A stretch of DNA of 64,000 nt from Rhyacophila brunnea (Eukaryota; Arthropoda; Insecta; Trichoptera; Rhyacophilidae), in the NCBI GenBank assembly GCA_022495005.1, contig JAGYXB010002075.1:310001-374000 (forward strand), given 5' to 3'. The notes below the pieces were generated by a model that was not told where the DNA came from, did no database searches, and saw nothing but the letters and a program-made list of their open reading frames with translations. Each line of letters starts with the position of its first letter. The first letter of the stretch is position 1. Positions 55,626-64,000 of this stretch are shown piece after piece. Made by a program: the position numbers and the translations under genes.

Positions 55626-55740
55626 GAACTCGTCATTTGATTAAATGTTACACGAAATCATGTTTCACGTACTGCGGCGCATGAATAAGTATCCTGCGGT
55701 GAACTGTATACGTACAAATTTCCGGATACGGTTATAAGAT

Positions 55741-56480
55741 GCCAAATCATTGTCAATATAGTATTTTATCTGTTGATATATACATATTATATTCCATATT
55801 GCAACATAAATAGTAATTTATCTACGAATAAAAAATGTCATATCTGTTATTAATTACTTCATATTATTAATATAATATAATTTCATATTATGTAATAGTC
55901 AAATATATATTTTATCACGGCTATTAACGACAGTCAATATTCATAAATTTTAAAAGCAAACACATTTAGCTTCCTTTAACAATAAATATTTAAATTCCGT
56001 CTATACATTTAATGCGGGCAGCTAATTAATATACAATAATAATATATACATCGTCAGAGTGAAACTGTCACAGTATCATTTTTATTTTAGAAAACATAAC
56101 CAAGTCATTTTGTGTCATAGAATATTATTCTATCATAGGTACAATGTCGAGCAGGTATGTATCAATTTACCTGCAGCAGTAAACTGATATCATCTCACGG
56201 AAGAGCGTATGTAGGTACAAATGCAGTGAAACTTCGGATAAATAGACTGTGATAAAAAAGAATATTATATCACCGGATGAAGTGTAACATTCGCCATTTT
56301 GTAAGGCATTTCTTTATATTTTTAGATTATGTTACCTGATTAGTATCTTACACATCCTACTCATTGTTCCAAGGAATCGTATCCGTGAAAGCATTTATTC
56401 AGTGTTTCTAAAGCTTGTATTAAAATTTGTAACATGGACTTAACAATCAACAATAATTAATGATATGGTTATATATCTTA
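55741..56480. other. AT-rich DNA, nothing recognised
   Basis: No gene or border seen. Confidence 0.5.
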
Positions 56481-56489
56481 GAGGTGCAT

Positions 56490-56822
56490 TGGTACGACCG
56501 CGTTACAAATACCCGAGTTCGTGAGCAGACACAGCAGCCTTCGGTGATTGAGGTTATCACGAAGAGATGCTTTACGTGGCTGGGACACGTATTCCGGGTG
56601 CCGCCAAAGAGTGCGACACTTTGTACCCATGTGGCACAGTCTCAAGGGTTCCGTCGCCGTGGTCAGCCCTCCCTCACCCTGCAGCGGTGCTACAGGAGCG
56701 ACCTACGTGCTGCAATTCTGACATGGCAGGAGGTGCAAGAGTTGGCGATGGACCGAGGGAAATGGCGCGAACTTGTGCTTACCCTATGCCCCAATGTTGA
56801 GAGGTGACAGGGTGGAAGAATG
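56490..56822 (+). mobile_element. LINE ORF2 C-terminus, 5'-truncated
   Basis: The frame 56460-56807 encodes HWYDRVTNTRVREQTQQPSV, FTWLGHVFRVPPKSATLCTH, SQGFRRRGQPSLTLQRCYRS and WQEVQELAMDRGKWRELVLT, ending at NVER and stop. This is the same subfamily as 11913-12162 and includes more of the upstream part. The frame is intact throughout, so it is not very old; upstream domains are absent. Confidence 0.85.
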
Positions 56823-57054
56823 TTGTAATACCACATTAATTTATAACAGGGTCCAGTCATAATTCAAAATAATTATTCAACAATCAAAATCACGATGGTT
56901 TGGTCGCTATTACAGAATTATTTATGTGTGTTAACTTTACTTATGGGTGTTGACGTGGCGGGTAGACTAGTTAAATGATATAAACGCACAGCATATATTT
57001 ACTCTAATAGCAAGAATAAATATTATGTACGTGGGAGCGAATAACTAAGTACCA

Positions 57055-57120
57055 AGAAAAGTATGGGGAACTATGAAGAGGCCTTCATCCAGCAGTGTAT
57101 CGACCCTGGCTGATGATGAT
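57055..57120 (+). mobile_element. LINE 3' terminus
   Basis: AAGAGGCCTTCATCCAGCAG then TGGCTGATGATGATGAC is the common lepidopteran RTE LINE end with a GAT repeat tail. Confidence 0.65.
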
Positions 57121-57206
57121 GACTATGATATATTCCATGACGTGAGGACAAATATTATAGGTGGCTATTGATTTATAAATTCTTAAAATTGGGTTTACTT
57201 AGCTAA

Positions 57207-57370
57207 TTCGGTGTACTTCCATGTATCTACTTTATATTTTTTTATTTGCTCTTTATAGTAACTGTTATTCGAATACTGCATATATGTATTTGTTTTTTGT
57301 ACTGTTTTAATACTACTTCTTTGTTTTTAAATGCCATGTTGTGAACGTCTAAAATTTATAATTTGTAAAT
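57207..57370 (+). mobile_element. CR1-like LINE 3' UTR
   Basis: GTGTACTTCCATGTATCTAC, then TTAATACTACTTCTTTG and ATGTTGTGAACGTCTAAAAT match the reverse of 13660-13850. No coding remains. Confidence 0.65.
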
Positions 57371-57383
57371 ACTCATTTCCTTC

Positions 57384-57632
57384 TTCTTTTTTCTTTCGAC
57401 CATGTCCGATCCTAATAGGATCATATGGGCCTCCACATAGAGGAGGTTTGTATTGACAGATTTTGTTTTTTCGAGAAATGGATGTCAGCCACTTGCTTAA
57501 CCTATTAGGACCATACTCTGACTCATACACAAATTGAAAAACAATATATGTACTTGTCAGACCCAGGATTCGAACCCGAGACCCACGACGCAATAAGCCA
57601 ACGCTTAAGCCGCGCGGCCATCGTAGGTTATT
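57384..57632 (-). mobile_element. SINE family D, copy 3
   Basis: Complete minus copy: head (GGCCGCGCGGCTTAAGCGTT on the minus strand), box B GGTTCGAATCC intact, body end TAGGATCGGACATGGTCGAA. The cleanest box B among the D copies. Confidence 0.85.
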
Positions 57633-57970
57633 TTAGCAAGGCTATTACAACATAATATCGGTTAACTCCAAAATCATTAAAAAGTGATAAAAATGATAAC
57701 ACCGTATTCGGGTAAGTAGTTAATTATCCCGGTTAACTGCTAGGCGTGATGTTTTTAAGATGGCCGCTCATAACCGCGTTAACCTCAAGCTATCAAATGT
57801 CACTGAGTAGTACTGCAACATATTTTTTAACACATTCTACACAATGCTGTATATTGCCAACTATTGTAGACAACCGCCTTGAATATGGAATATTCCCGAG
57901 TGATATCCGTGTTATTTTGGATCAATAAAAATAAAAGGAAACATGTTCCTACCGTGTTAACTAGTTAGAT
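57633..57970. other. Dispersed repeat fragment and unique DNA
   Basis: 57840-57925 shares CGAGTGATATCCGTGTTATT with the reverse strand at 31150. A 60-codon frame at 57746-57928 has no domain. Confidence 0.45.
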
Positions 57971-57984
57971 TAGGTTGGAGCACA

Positions 57985-58262
57985 ATAATGGGTGCTGTCG
58001 GTGTAAAAGTTTCAGAACCGCAATTCGGAGGTGTCTGCCGAGAGACAAGGTCAGTGTGGCTCGTTTATTTGTGCGTAATAGGCGTAATGTTCGCTCGCAT
58101 TGTTGCCCGTTGCTTTCTGTCGCTGCTTTTCGCGTTTACTTTCTAAAGGTAGCCTGCCGTCAATTTGTACCAACTGGCTGTTGAGTGTTGCCAGCAGAAT
58201 TGTCGAGGAGACGCATCCAGTGCCCATCCCACACGCAGCCTCTCGGCCATCGGAATGGTAAT
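57985..58262 (+). promoter_or_regulatory. GC-rich, CpG-containing island with splice-donor-like sites
   Basis: This 270-bp segment is distinctly less AT-rich than its surroundings and matches no repeat here. Donor-like sites are ACAAG|GTCAGT (58050), TAAAG|GTAGCC (58146) and GAATG|GTAATT (58256). It could be a first exon with promoter. No TATA box or initiator is convincing. Confidence 0.3.
57988..58146 (+). CDS. Candidate short ORF in the GC-rich island
   Basis: From ATGG (context AATAATGG) 52 codons run to TAA: it starts MGAVGVKVSEPQFGGVCRET and then has a hydrophobic stretch SVWLVYLCVIGVMFARIVAR. If the donor after GAGACAAG is used, only the first 21 residues would be exon. Composition supports coding more than most frames in the window, but there is no homologue I can name. 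Confidence 0.25.
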   Translation: MGAVGVKVSEPQFGGVCRETRSVWLVYLCVIGVMFARIVARCFLSLLFAFTF

Positions 58263-58850
58263 TACTATTTGCGATTTCGTGTCACAAACTTAACTTCAAA
58301 CCAGTTTTCACTTATCTGAAATACTGAGCGTTGCGTGTACTTAAAACAGTAATAGTTAACGATATAATCATATAGAAGATAAACAGTAGCCATAAACAGA
58401 CATTAGTAATGATATAAAACATACGATCATTATATTTTTTTTTAAAGCAGTGGCGATTTTCCATAACGCAGACGATGTAGTGGGAGGAGCACGATTAACA
58501 GGAAAAAAATAATAATAGGTATATCAAAATCAAACTGTCAAACAATCTCGGACTGGTTATCGAAAAAAAATGTTGTCAATCGTGTCTTTCAGTTGAAAGA
58601 TGAAATCATGTTATCCCTGAAAGTGACAATTTTATAATTTAGCTTGGTTAAAACGAATTGTTTACCTAGCAGACATATTTGAACCGTAAAATAGGCTGCA
58701 ACTTCAAGGAAAAGAAACGAACATTTTTATCCAAACTCCAGAACTGGCGAAAGAAAAATAAATCTAGGAAACATTGCTATATTTGATAGTAATTTTAAAG
58801 AGGAGGCGGGGTCGCGGGTCACTTGGCTTCTATAAAATGGGGTCACAAAT
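58263..58850. other. Unrecognised sequence
   Basis: A hAT-like CAGTGGCG at 58449 has no matching right end. No gene seen. Confidence 0.45.
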
Positions 58851-58857
58851 CTCCAAG

Positions 58858-58960
58858 TTGATCGCTCCGTCTAATGAAAAAAATAATTTGACCGTCTGAG
58901 TTATAGATAATATAAAAAAAATTTAATACACCTATTTTTGAAAATATTTTTGTATCCATT
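58858..58960. mobile_element. Family Q hAT MITE, internal fragment
   Basis: TTGATCGCTCCGTCTAATG and AATTTGACCGTCTGAG match the interior of 42915-43151. Both termini are lost. Confidence 0.6.
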
Positions 58961-59850
58961 AGTTAGCACTGCAGTAAGGTCACCATGTACAAAATGACTG
59001 ATGTACCTAGTGGTCAAGAGTCAATGCGGTTATCTCTGATCGCCATTACACATTAAAAACAAATAAGTTTGTCAGCCCATGGTGGAGATATCCCGCTTCT
59101 CTACACAATATGTCTTCGACGCGAAGCGTATTGTCCATCATCAATAATAGTGTTTTTTACCAGTGAAGTTCCCGACAGTTAAAGACACCAACGTCAAACT
59201 TCATCGGGATCCCGGATGATTGTTAATTCTTTTGAATTAGATTACAAACCATAGTAGTTGCGTGTTACATTTTAATTCTCGATATAAATTCTAATAACAA
59301 TGAGAAACTGGCAGAATTGGAAGCTAGCAGGCTCGAAATTACCCTTGACTATTAGTACTTGGAAAAGAATAATAATTATAAAACAATCAATAAAGTTTCT
59401 TATAAATTAAGCAATCGCCTACTTATTTGAGGTACTAATTTAGGTAGATTCTTAATGATAATGTTAAGACAACTGAATTAAAACATCGTTTATCATAATG
59501 TGTTAATACTTAGTAAAAGGTGTTAATGTTTCATAAATAAATTATAAACTGGCAGTAGAAACTCTTATAATTACGCATTAGAATAAATTACTACTTTAAA
59601 TAATATTGAGATTAACTAGCAATCGTCCAACACTATTAAATACGCGTAAAAACAAATTATTTAAAAAATATAATATTATTTATGCAATAGCTATTATTTT
59701 CGGTTATCGCATATCTATAAGAAAAATTATGATGTCAAAAATGATGAAACGCAGTGACGAATAAAATGTCAGATTAATAATATATAATGTTTAGAAATTC
59801 TATCATATATAAGTGTACGACTATTTATGGTAACGCACAATAAGGTATTA
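58961..59850. other. AT-rich DNA, nothing recognised
   Basis: No gene or repeat border. Confidence 0.5.
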
Positions 59851-59854
59851 ACGC

Positions 59855-59932
59855 CCACGGTGTAGTAGAAACTAGAAATTCGCGCGATGTATATTTTCAT
59901 CTGTAGGTCATTGGTTCAAATCCTACTTTATA
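59855..59932 (+). other. tRNA-like / SINE-head-like sequence
   Basis: Contains TTGGTTCAAATCCTACTT, an exact match to the box B consensus, preceded by GGTGTAGTAGAAAC, a poor box A. I cannot draw a cloverleaf, so a degenerate SINE head is likelier than a tRNA gene. Confidence 0.35.
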
Positions 59933-60362
59933 AGTTTTGTTTTGTTTTAAATAGTTCGTATATGCAACGACTATTTTCTTTGATGCAGGTGATATTTAAA
60001 ATGGGGTCTCGAAGCAGCTTAAACCAGTAATCTAATTATTAAAACACACCAAAATCTATCAAACTTCTCACAAATTATATATTATATTACCGAAAGCATG
60101 ACAAAACAGAAGAATAATATTTAAAAAATGTTTTTAGTTACGGGATGTGATTATTCTAGGAAAGAGATACATTGATATGTTATTAGGTAGATATGTTGCT
60201 GGTGGGAATTTACAGTTTTTGTTTAATTCTTTATCATGGCTGTCCTCAAAATTAGTCAGTCTCTAAACGTGCCACTGTGTAGGTATATGAATCCAATTCA
60301 TATTGTGTATTTATAGTATTCACATAATTATTATAACCAAACTCTAAATATTTGGTCTAAAG

Positions 60363-60433
60363 TTGAATCGGTAGCTTAATTGGTAAATCTCTTGCCCAGA
60401 ATGCGAAAGCTGTGAGTTTCAGCCTGATTCAAT
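60363..60433 (+). tRNA. tRNA-like sequence, probably pseudogene or SINE head
   Basis: A perfect 7-bp acceptor stem TTGAATC / GATTCAA closes a 70-base segment. TAGCTTAATTGG fits box A exactly. The anticodon-region stem is short (CTTGC with GCGAA, one mismatch), the base before the putative anticodon is C rather than T, and box B (GAGTTTCAGCC) is degenerate. ATCCA follows. Not a convincing functional tRNA. Confidence 0.3.
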
Positions 60434-60787
60434 CCAAAATTTTTACATAGTTTTTTTTCTAAATACGTATTATTTCAAGGCTGTTTCAGATAATCCTATT
60501 TCCATTAACTTCTAGACAGGCAATAAACAAAAGTTTAAGAGGGAGTGTTGTGCACCTAGAATCATCTAGCTACAAAATACAAAGCATACAATTTAATACT
60601 AAAATAAATATTTTTATAAAATTCAAAGATACACTTACGATACGAAAAATGGCTTTATAAATAATCATTATATTTAATTTTAGAAATACATACTTAAAAA
60701 GCTAAATAGTTATTAAATTTACAAATTGCATGCTTCATAATTCTGTGTCACTAAACATCTCTAGTAAGTGTATATAATATAGTATAG
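60434..60787. other. AT-rich DNA, nothing recognised
   Basis: No gene or repeat seen. Confidence 0.5.
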
Positions 60788-60952
60788 TATGGCTTCATAG
60801 CTTCGCACTCCGGCTCTAGGATAAAAATGATGCATTTATTTTCTTCTTACTACACATATTAATACAAGTAAATATCATTTGATATCATTGTATGCGAGGT
60901 AATCAAGGAAAGGGCGTATCAGTGAAGTAAAAAGTGCAAAGTTATAAAATGT
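60788..60952. mobile_element. Family DD element, copy 2
   Basis: GCTTCATAGCTTCGCACTCC to GTGCAAAGTTATAAAATG, with the shared core TTGTATGCGAGGTAATCA. Shorter than copy 1 at 19505. Confidence 0.6.
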
Positions 60953-61792
60953 ATAATACTTATACGACTATTGCACGTCTTAGCCGTGCCATTCATATCG
61001 AAATAATCTAGACTTAAAATATGACGTCACAAACGGAAAAAGAGTCTCTATTCCTCCCACTTTATCGATATGTTCTTTATATTGAAATTAATAATTACTT
61101 ATTCAAGTATTATTATAACAAAAATGCATGGAGAATTGAATTGCTTTTAATTCAATAATTGGTAGTACGCAGTTGATACATAATAATCCATCAGCGGTTA
61201 TTTTTTTAATTGTATCTCGAAGCTGTTATTTCATAAAATTGTTAAAACAAATTAAACCAGTCGGAACTGCAAGTACCTAGTACTTACTTATAAAAATGTT
61301 TAAAATCTTATCACGTTTCTGTATTACCGGTTCATACAAAATTACGCATTACAGCCTCTTAAATAAATAATAAAAACAAAAACAAACCCGTCACTTACAA
61401 AAAGCTCGCGAACTCTTTCCACTTTCTCTCGCTTATTATACAATAAAGCCTTAACCGAAAGAGTAAAAATAACAAACCTCAACGTGTACAGACGCCACAA
61501 TAATAATAATAATATGATAAATAAATACAATAAACCATTGCGAATGCATTTTAAAAAACACAAAAATTGAAATGAAATATCTTACCGCAAAACGACATCA
61601 AGTATTTTTGGCTCGTAATAAATAATAAAAATGTTTTATCACGGCTAAAAGCCTTTCACAGAGGTTGGCAACTAATTGTAACTACCCGAAATGAATTTGC
61701 GAGTGAAATAATTGATATCTCTTCTCCTCGGCACTCTTTGAAGAATCTGGGAGAACCAAGTAACAGTACCTTTTTGCCAGGTAAACAGAGGA
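60953..61792. other. AT-rich DNA, nothing recognised
   Basis: Minus frames at 61342-61563 and 61672-61866 are hydrophobic or low complexity; the latter overlaps family A. No domains. Confidence 0.45.
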
Positions 61793-62311
61793 ATAATTAC
61801 AAGATAAAAATAACTTTTTATATACCACGTTTTTAAATTTTCTGTTGAATCATATAAACTTGACAATTCTATGTATTAATAATTTAGGACAAATAAGGCA
61901 ATTGTCAACAAATCATTTTTTTGCTATTTTGCAACAATCAAACAAACAAATAATATAGAATACTGAAATGTCATTTTGATTTCCATAGTAACGCACGTAT
62001 ATATTAAAAATTTAGTTGCTAGGACCACCCCCTTAGCAACCAATAATAGTGGATTAGTTTACGGATTTCTTCCGAAATAACTTTTCATACAAAATAAAAT
62101 TAACTGAAAATGAATTCAATTCTACTTAAATATGGCTAAACCATTAAAGATGGCTGACTTAAAAGAATGCATTGGCATCGTGTTCTGATATATTCTAAAA
62201 GTTTCAAATGTCTAGCTAGTCAGGAAGTTAGTTAAAATCGATTGCAAGATTTGTACTGGACAAACAACCACCGGACAAACAAGAATACGAGTTATTAAAA
62301 ACGTTGTAAAA
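61793..62311 (+). repeat. Family A, copy 6 (long subfamily)
   Basis: Complete plus copy with the extra block GGCAATTGTCAACAAATCAT (61900) found also in copy 4. Confidence 0.8.
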
Positions 62312-62386
62312 ATATAAAGAATAATAAAATTATTTACGTCATAGTTATGTCTGTATTACATTATCTACATCAAAGTTGTGTCCACG

Positions 62387-62632
62387 ATGGCTGAGCGGCT
62401 TACGCGTCAGCTTATAATGTCGTGGGTTCCAAACTCGAATCCCGTGTCTAGCAAATACACAATACTTTTTCAGTTTGTGTTTTTAGTCAGATTATGGACC
62501 TAATAGTTTGAGCAAATGGGTAATATACATTTCTCGTAAAAAAACAAAAATATTTCAATAAAAACATCTACTCTGTGGAGGCTCATATTATGATCCTATT
62601 AAGATCGGACATGGTCAAAAGTAAGAAAGTTT
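62387..62632 (+). mobile_element. SINE family D, copy 4
   Basis: Head CCACGATGGCTGAGCGGCTT, degenerate box B (AACTCGAATCCCG), body TTTTTCAGTTTGTGTTTTTA and end TCTACTCTGTGGAGGCTCAT, GATCGGACATGGTCAAAA. A/T insertions separate body and end. Confidence 0.8.
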
Positions 62633-62828
62633 TTCACGTAAAAAACGTGCGTTCAATATTGATAATATATTAGGAGACCCAGCTCGATTTGAACTTCTTG
62701 TGTTTAATGGCCTGACCTTCGCTAAGTATTAAACCAAAACTGGCATCAAATCCTTGGAATATAATGACTGGCTTTCGCATTTCTATCTTATTAATATATT
62801 CTGTGTGCGAGACATTCAGTAATATAAT

Positions 62829-63197
62829 CAGTGACGCCCCTAGATAAAATGCCGCCTCATTTTTTTATACATTATTTTTATTACCTTTCATGAGTCCAAT
62901 ATCTAAGAAATGGGTTGTATGGATACATTACTAACAAAATACCAGACAATTATTCGCAAATCTGCACGTGACAGTTCTGATCACCAAGGACGTCGAAGGG
63001 CAACGGAAGTAAACTAGATATCGCGAACCCGACAAAACCAGTGAGCTGAATTTTTCAATGGAAAGATATTTTCGTTATTACTAAGTTTAGGTAGCTATTT
63101 ATATTTATACCAAATGTTTTTCTTCGATTTGCCATCCTTCGAGTAACTGCCGCCCCCAAGCGACGCTCAATCTGCCTACACCCACGGGACGTCACTG
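62829..63197. mobile_element. Non-autonomous hAT element, family C, copy 2
   Basis: Starts CAGTGACGCCCCTAG and ends ...CCCACGGGACGTCACTG. Exact 8-bp duplication AATATAAT at 62821-62828 and 63198-63205. Opposite orientation to 9296-9908 and 244 bp shorter. Non-coding. Confidence 0.92.
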
Positions 63198-63205
63198 AAT
63201 ATAAT

Positions 63206-63805
63206 ATATTATTTTCAACGGATTATTTTTAAGTAAAATATAAAATGGGTACCTAATAATTCCCTCTAAAACCAACCCGCCTCACACAACACTCGGGCTT
63301 AATTAAGTGTATCACAAAGCTTTACGTTTGGTGTGAAGCATCGGCAGTTGTTAACGAGTAGATGCCCAAGACTGAGGTCACCACGCACTCAAGTGTGCTT
63401 TGACTGAGTTTACTAAGACTTAATTTAATAAAAAGTGCTCATTGGAGAGATGGGCATAAAACAGCTGTGCCCACGTTTGTCCAAACATATAAAGTATATA
63501 TAGTTAAACGGTTTATATGGTGACAATTATTAATAAATTACTTCCGCAGCCAGACAATAAATAATATGTCTCAACCAGAATAAGGAATGCGACCGAATAA
63601 AAATGTTGAAAAGAAAGTAAGTATAAACTATAACGCAATATAGACCTACCCCTTTCTCCGATGAGGCAAGGATGAGTTATTATAGCAAAAAGTAATGACA
63701 CGTAGACACTTCAGATTTTTTTTACTAATTGTTCAATTAACTTAAACTATTAGTATCTAGAAATCTCCACAATGTTTATAAGTTAACCGAAGTAGAAACT
63801 CGTTC
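63206..63805. other. Mostly unassigned, one LINE scrap
   Basis: 63365-63425 (CCAAGACTGAGGTCACCACG, CTCAAGTGTGCTTTGACTGA) matches 44588-44640, a LINE-like segment. The rest has no gene signal. Confidence 0.4.
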
Positions 63806-63809
63806 CATA

Positions 63810-63935
63810 AGCCACCACCGGAGGAGATAGGCTGATAACCTGTAGAGAGATACAAAGAATCTGAGTGTGACAAACTGGAGAGAGAAGGCTTGAGATAGAG
63901 ATGACTGGAAGATGGTTGTGCAGTCGGCCATGGTA
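63810..63935 (+). mobile_element. LINE ORF2 C-terminal remnant
   Basis: GATGACTGGAAGATGGTTGT and following codons read DDWKMVVQSAMV, the terminal 'DRxxWxxxVxxA' block of RTE-like LINEs. Runs close to the window end. Confidence 0.4.
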
Positions 63936-64000
63936 TGAATGGTCCTATCTATTAAATAATAGGTATAAACATTCTGAATTATGGCGTAAAGTATCTTAGA

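Larger units (their letters stand above)
54960..55740. mobile_element. Inverted-repeat family I, copy 2, with two insertions
   Basis: The left half reads TACGTGAAACATGAGTTCG, ACGAAGAACTTG-type sequence reversed, and CGGCGATAGTTTGCAAATAG; the right half repeats these in inverse orientation (CACGGTGAAATGTTCAACGA, TTTCACGTACTGCGG, TTTCCGGATACGG). In the centre lie CCTAACCTAACC tracts. A SINE (55222-55408) and a retrosequence (55495-55625) have inserted. Outer borders are approximate. Confidence 0.7.

Noticed and set aside
58449..58456. CAGTGGCG as a hAT left end
   Set aside because: No matching inverted end or 8-bp duplication found downstream.

Overview
This is an AT-rich (by eye about two-thirds A+T) animal nuclear sequence with no intact protein-coding gene that I can recognise. 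Insect origin is well supported and Lepidoptera is the best guess. The reasons are: many decayed reverse-transcriptase C-termini of the RTE and CR1/Jockey-like LINEs common in moths and butterflies; tRNA-derived SINEs; many small hAT, TTAA-flanked and TA-flanked MITEs; and short CCTAA/TTAGG runs matching the insect telomere unit. Genus and species cannot be read from it. Long open frames are scarce, and those above about 80 codons are mostly pieces of transposons.

The window is a dense, nested repeat landscape, probably intergenic or intronic. From 1 to 14 kb: a dispersed family ('A'), an RTE LINE with an exact 11-bp duplication (2421-3114), an RTE piece inserted into a family A copy (4839-5523), a YVDD-bearing LINE wreck (6340-7360), a hAT element inserted into another LINE (9296-9908), a CR1-like LINE end (10465-11110), and a TA-type MITE broken by a LINE (11808-12289). 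From 14 to 30 kb: mostly AT-rich DNA, a LINE end with a CCHC motif, an 801-bp hAT (17690-18490), TTAA-flanked MITEs ('G'), a near-perfect 204-bp palindrome (22014-22217), two decayed GTF2IRD2/ZBED-type hAT transposons with exact 8-bp duplications (22842-23814, 25356-26121), a TA-flanked MITE, and a possible signal-peptide exon (29694-29780).

From 30 to 45 kb: a SINE, hAT MITEs, another family A copy, a LINE with an exact 13-bp duplication (36327-36715), a GC-rich repeat block, a TAA-flanked Harbinger-like element, a foldback-family arm, a perfect ecdysone-type inverted repeat (40685-40697), and a young 148-bp tandem repeat (43296-43725). From 45 to 64 kb: a TTAA-flanked long-TIR element (45822-46622), a 1.38-kb foldback palindrome inserted in a SINE (49712-51095), nested hAT-like MITEs, a Harbinger-like element with a 69-codon frame, an inverted-repeat element with internal telomere-like repeats split by a SINE and a retrosequence (54960-55740), a GC-rich 270-bp island with a short ORF and splice-donor-like sites (57985-58262), tRNA-like sequences, and a second copy of the 9296-9908 hAT family (62829-63197).

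The genes do not form a pathway. What can be worked out is an insertion order: LINEs and family A/G/I elements first, then hAT, foldback and SINE insertions inside them. Exact target-site duplications fix the borders of about ten elements. Candidate host features (exons, a promoter-like island, a hormone response site) are flagged at low confidence.
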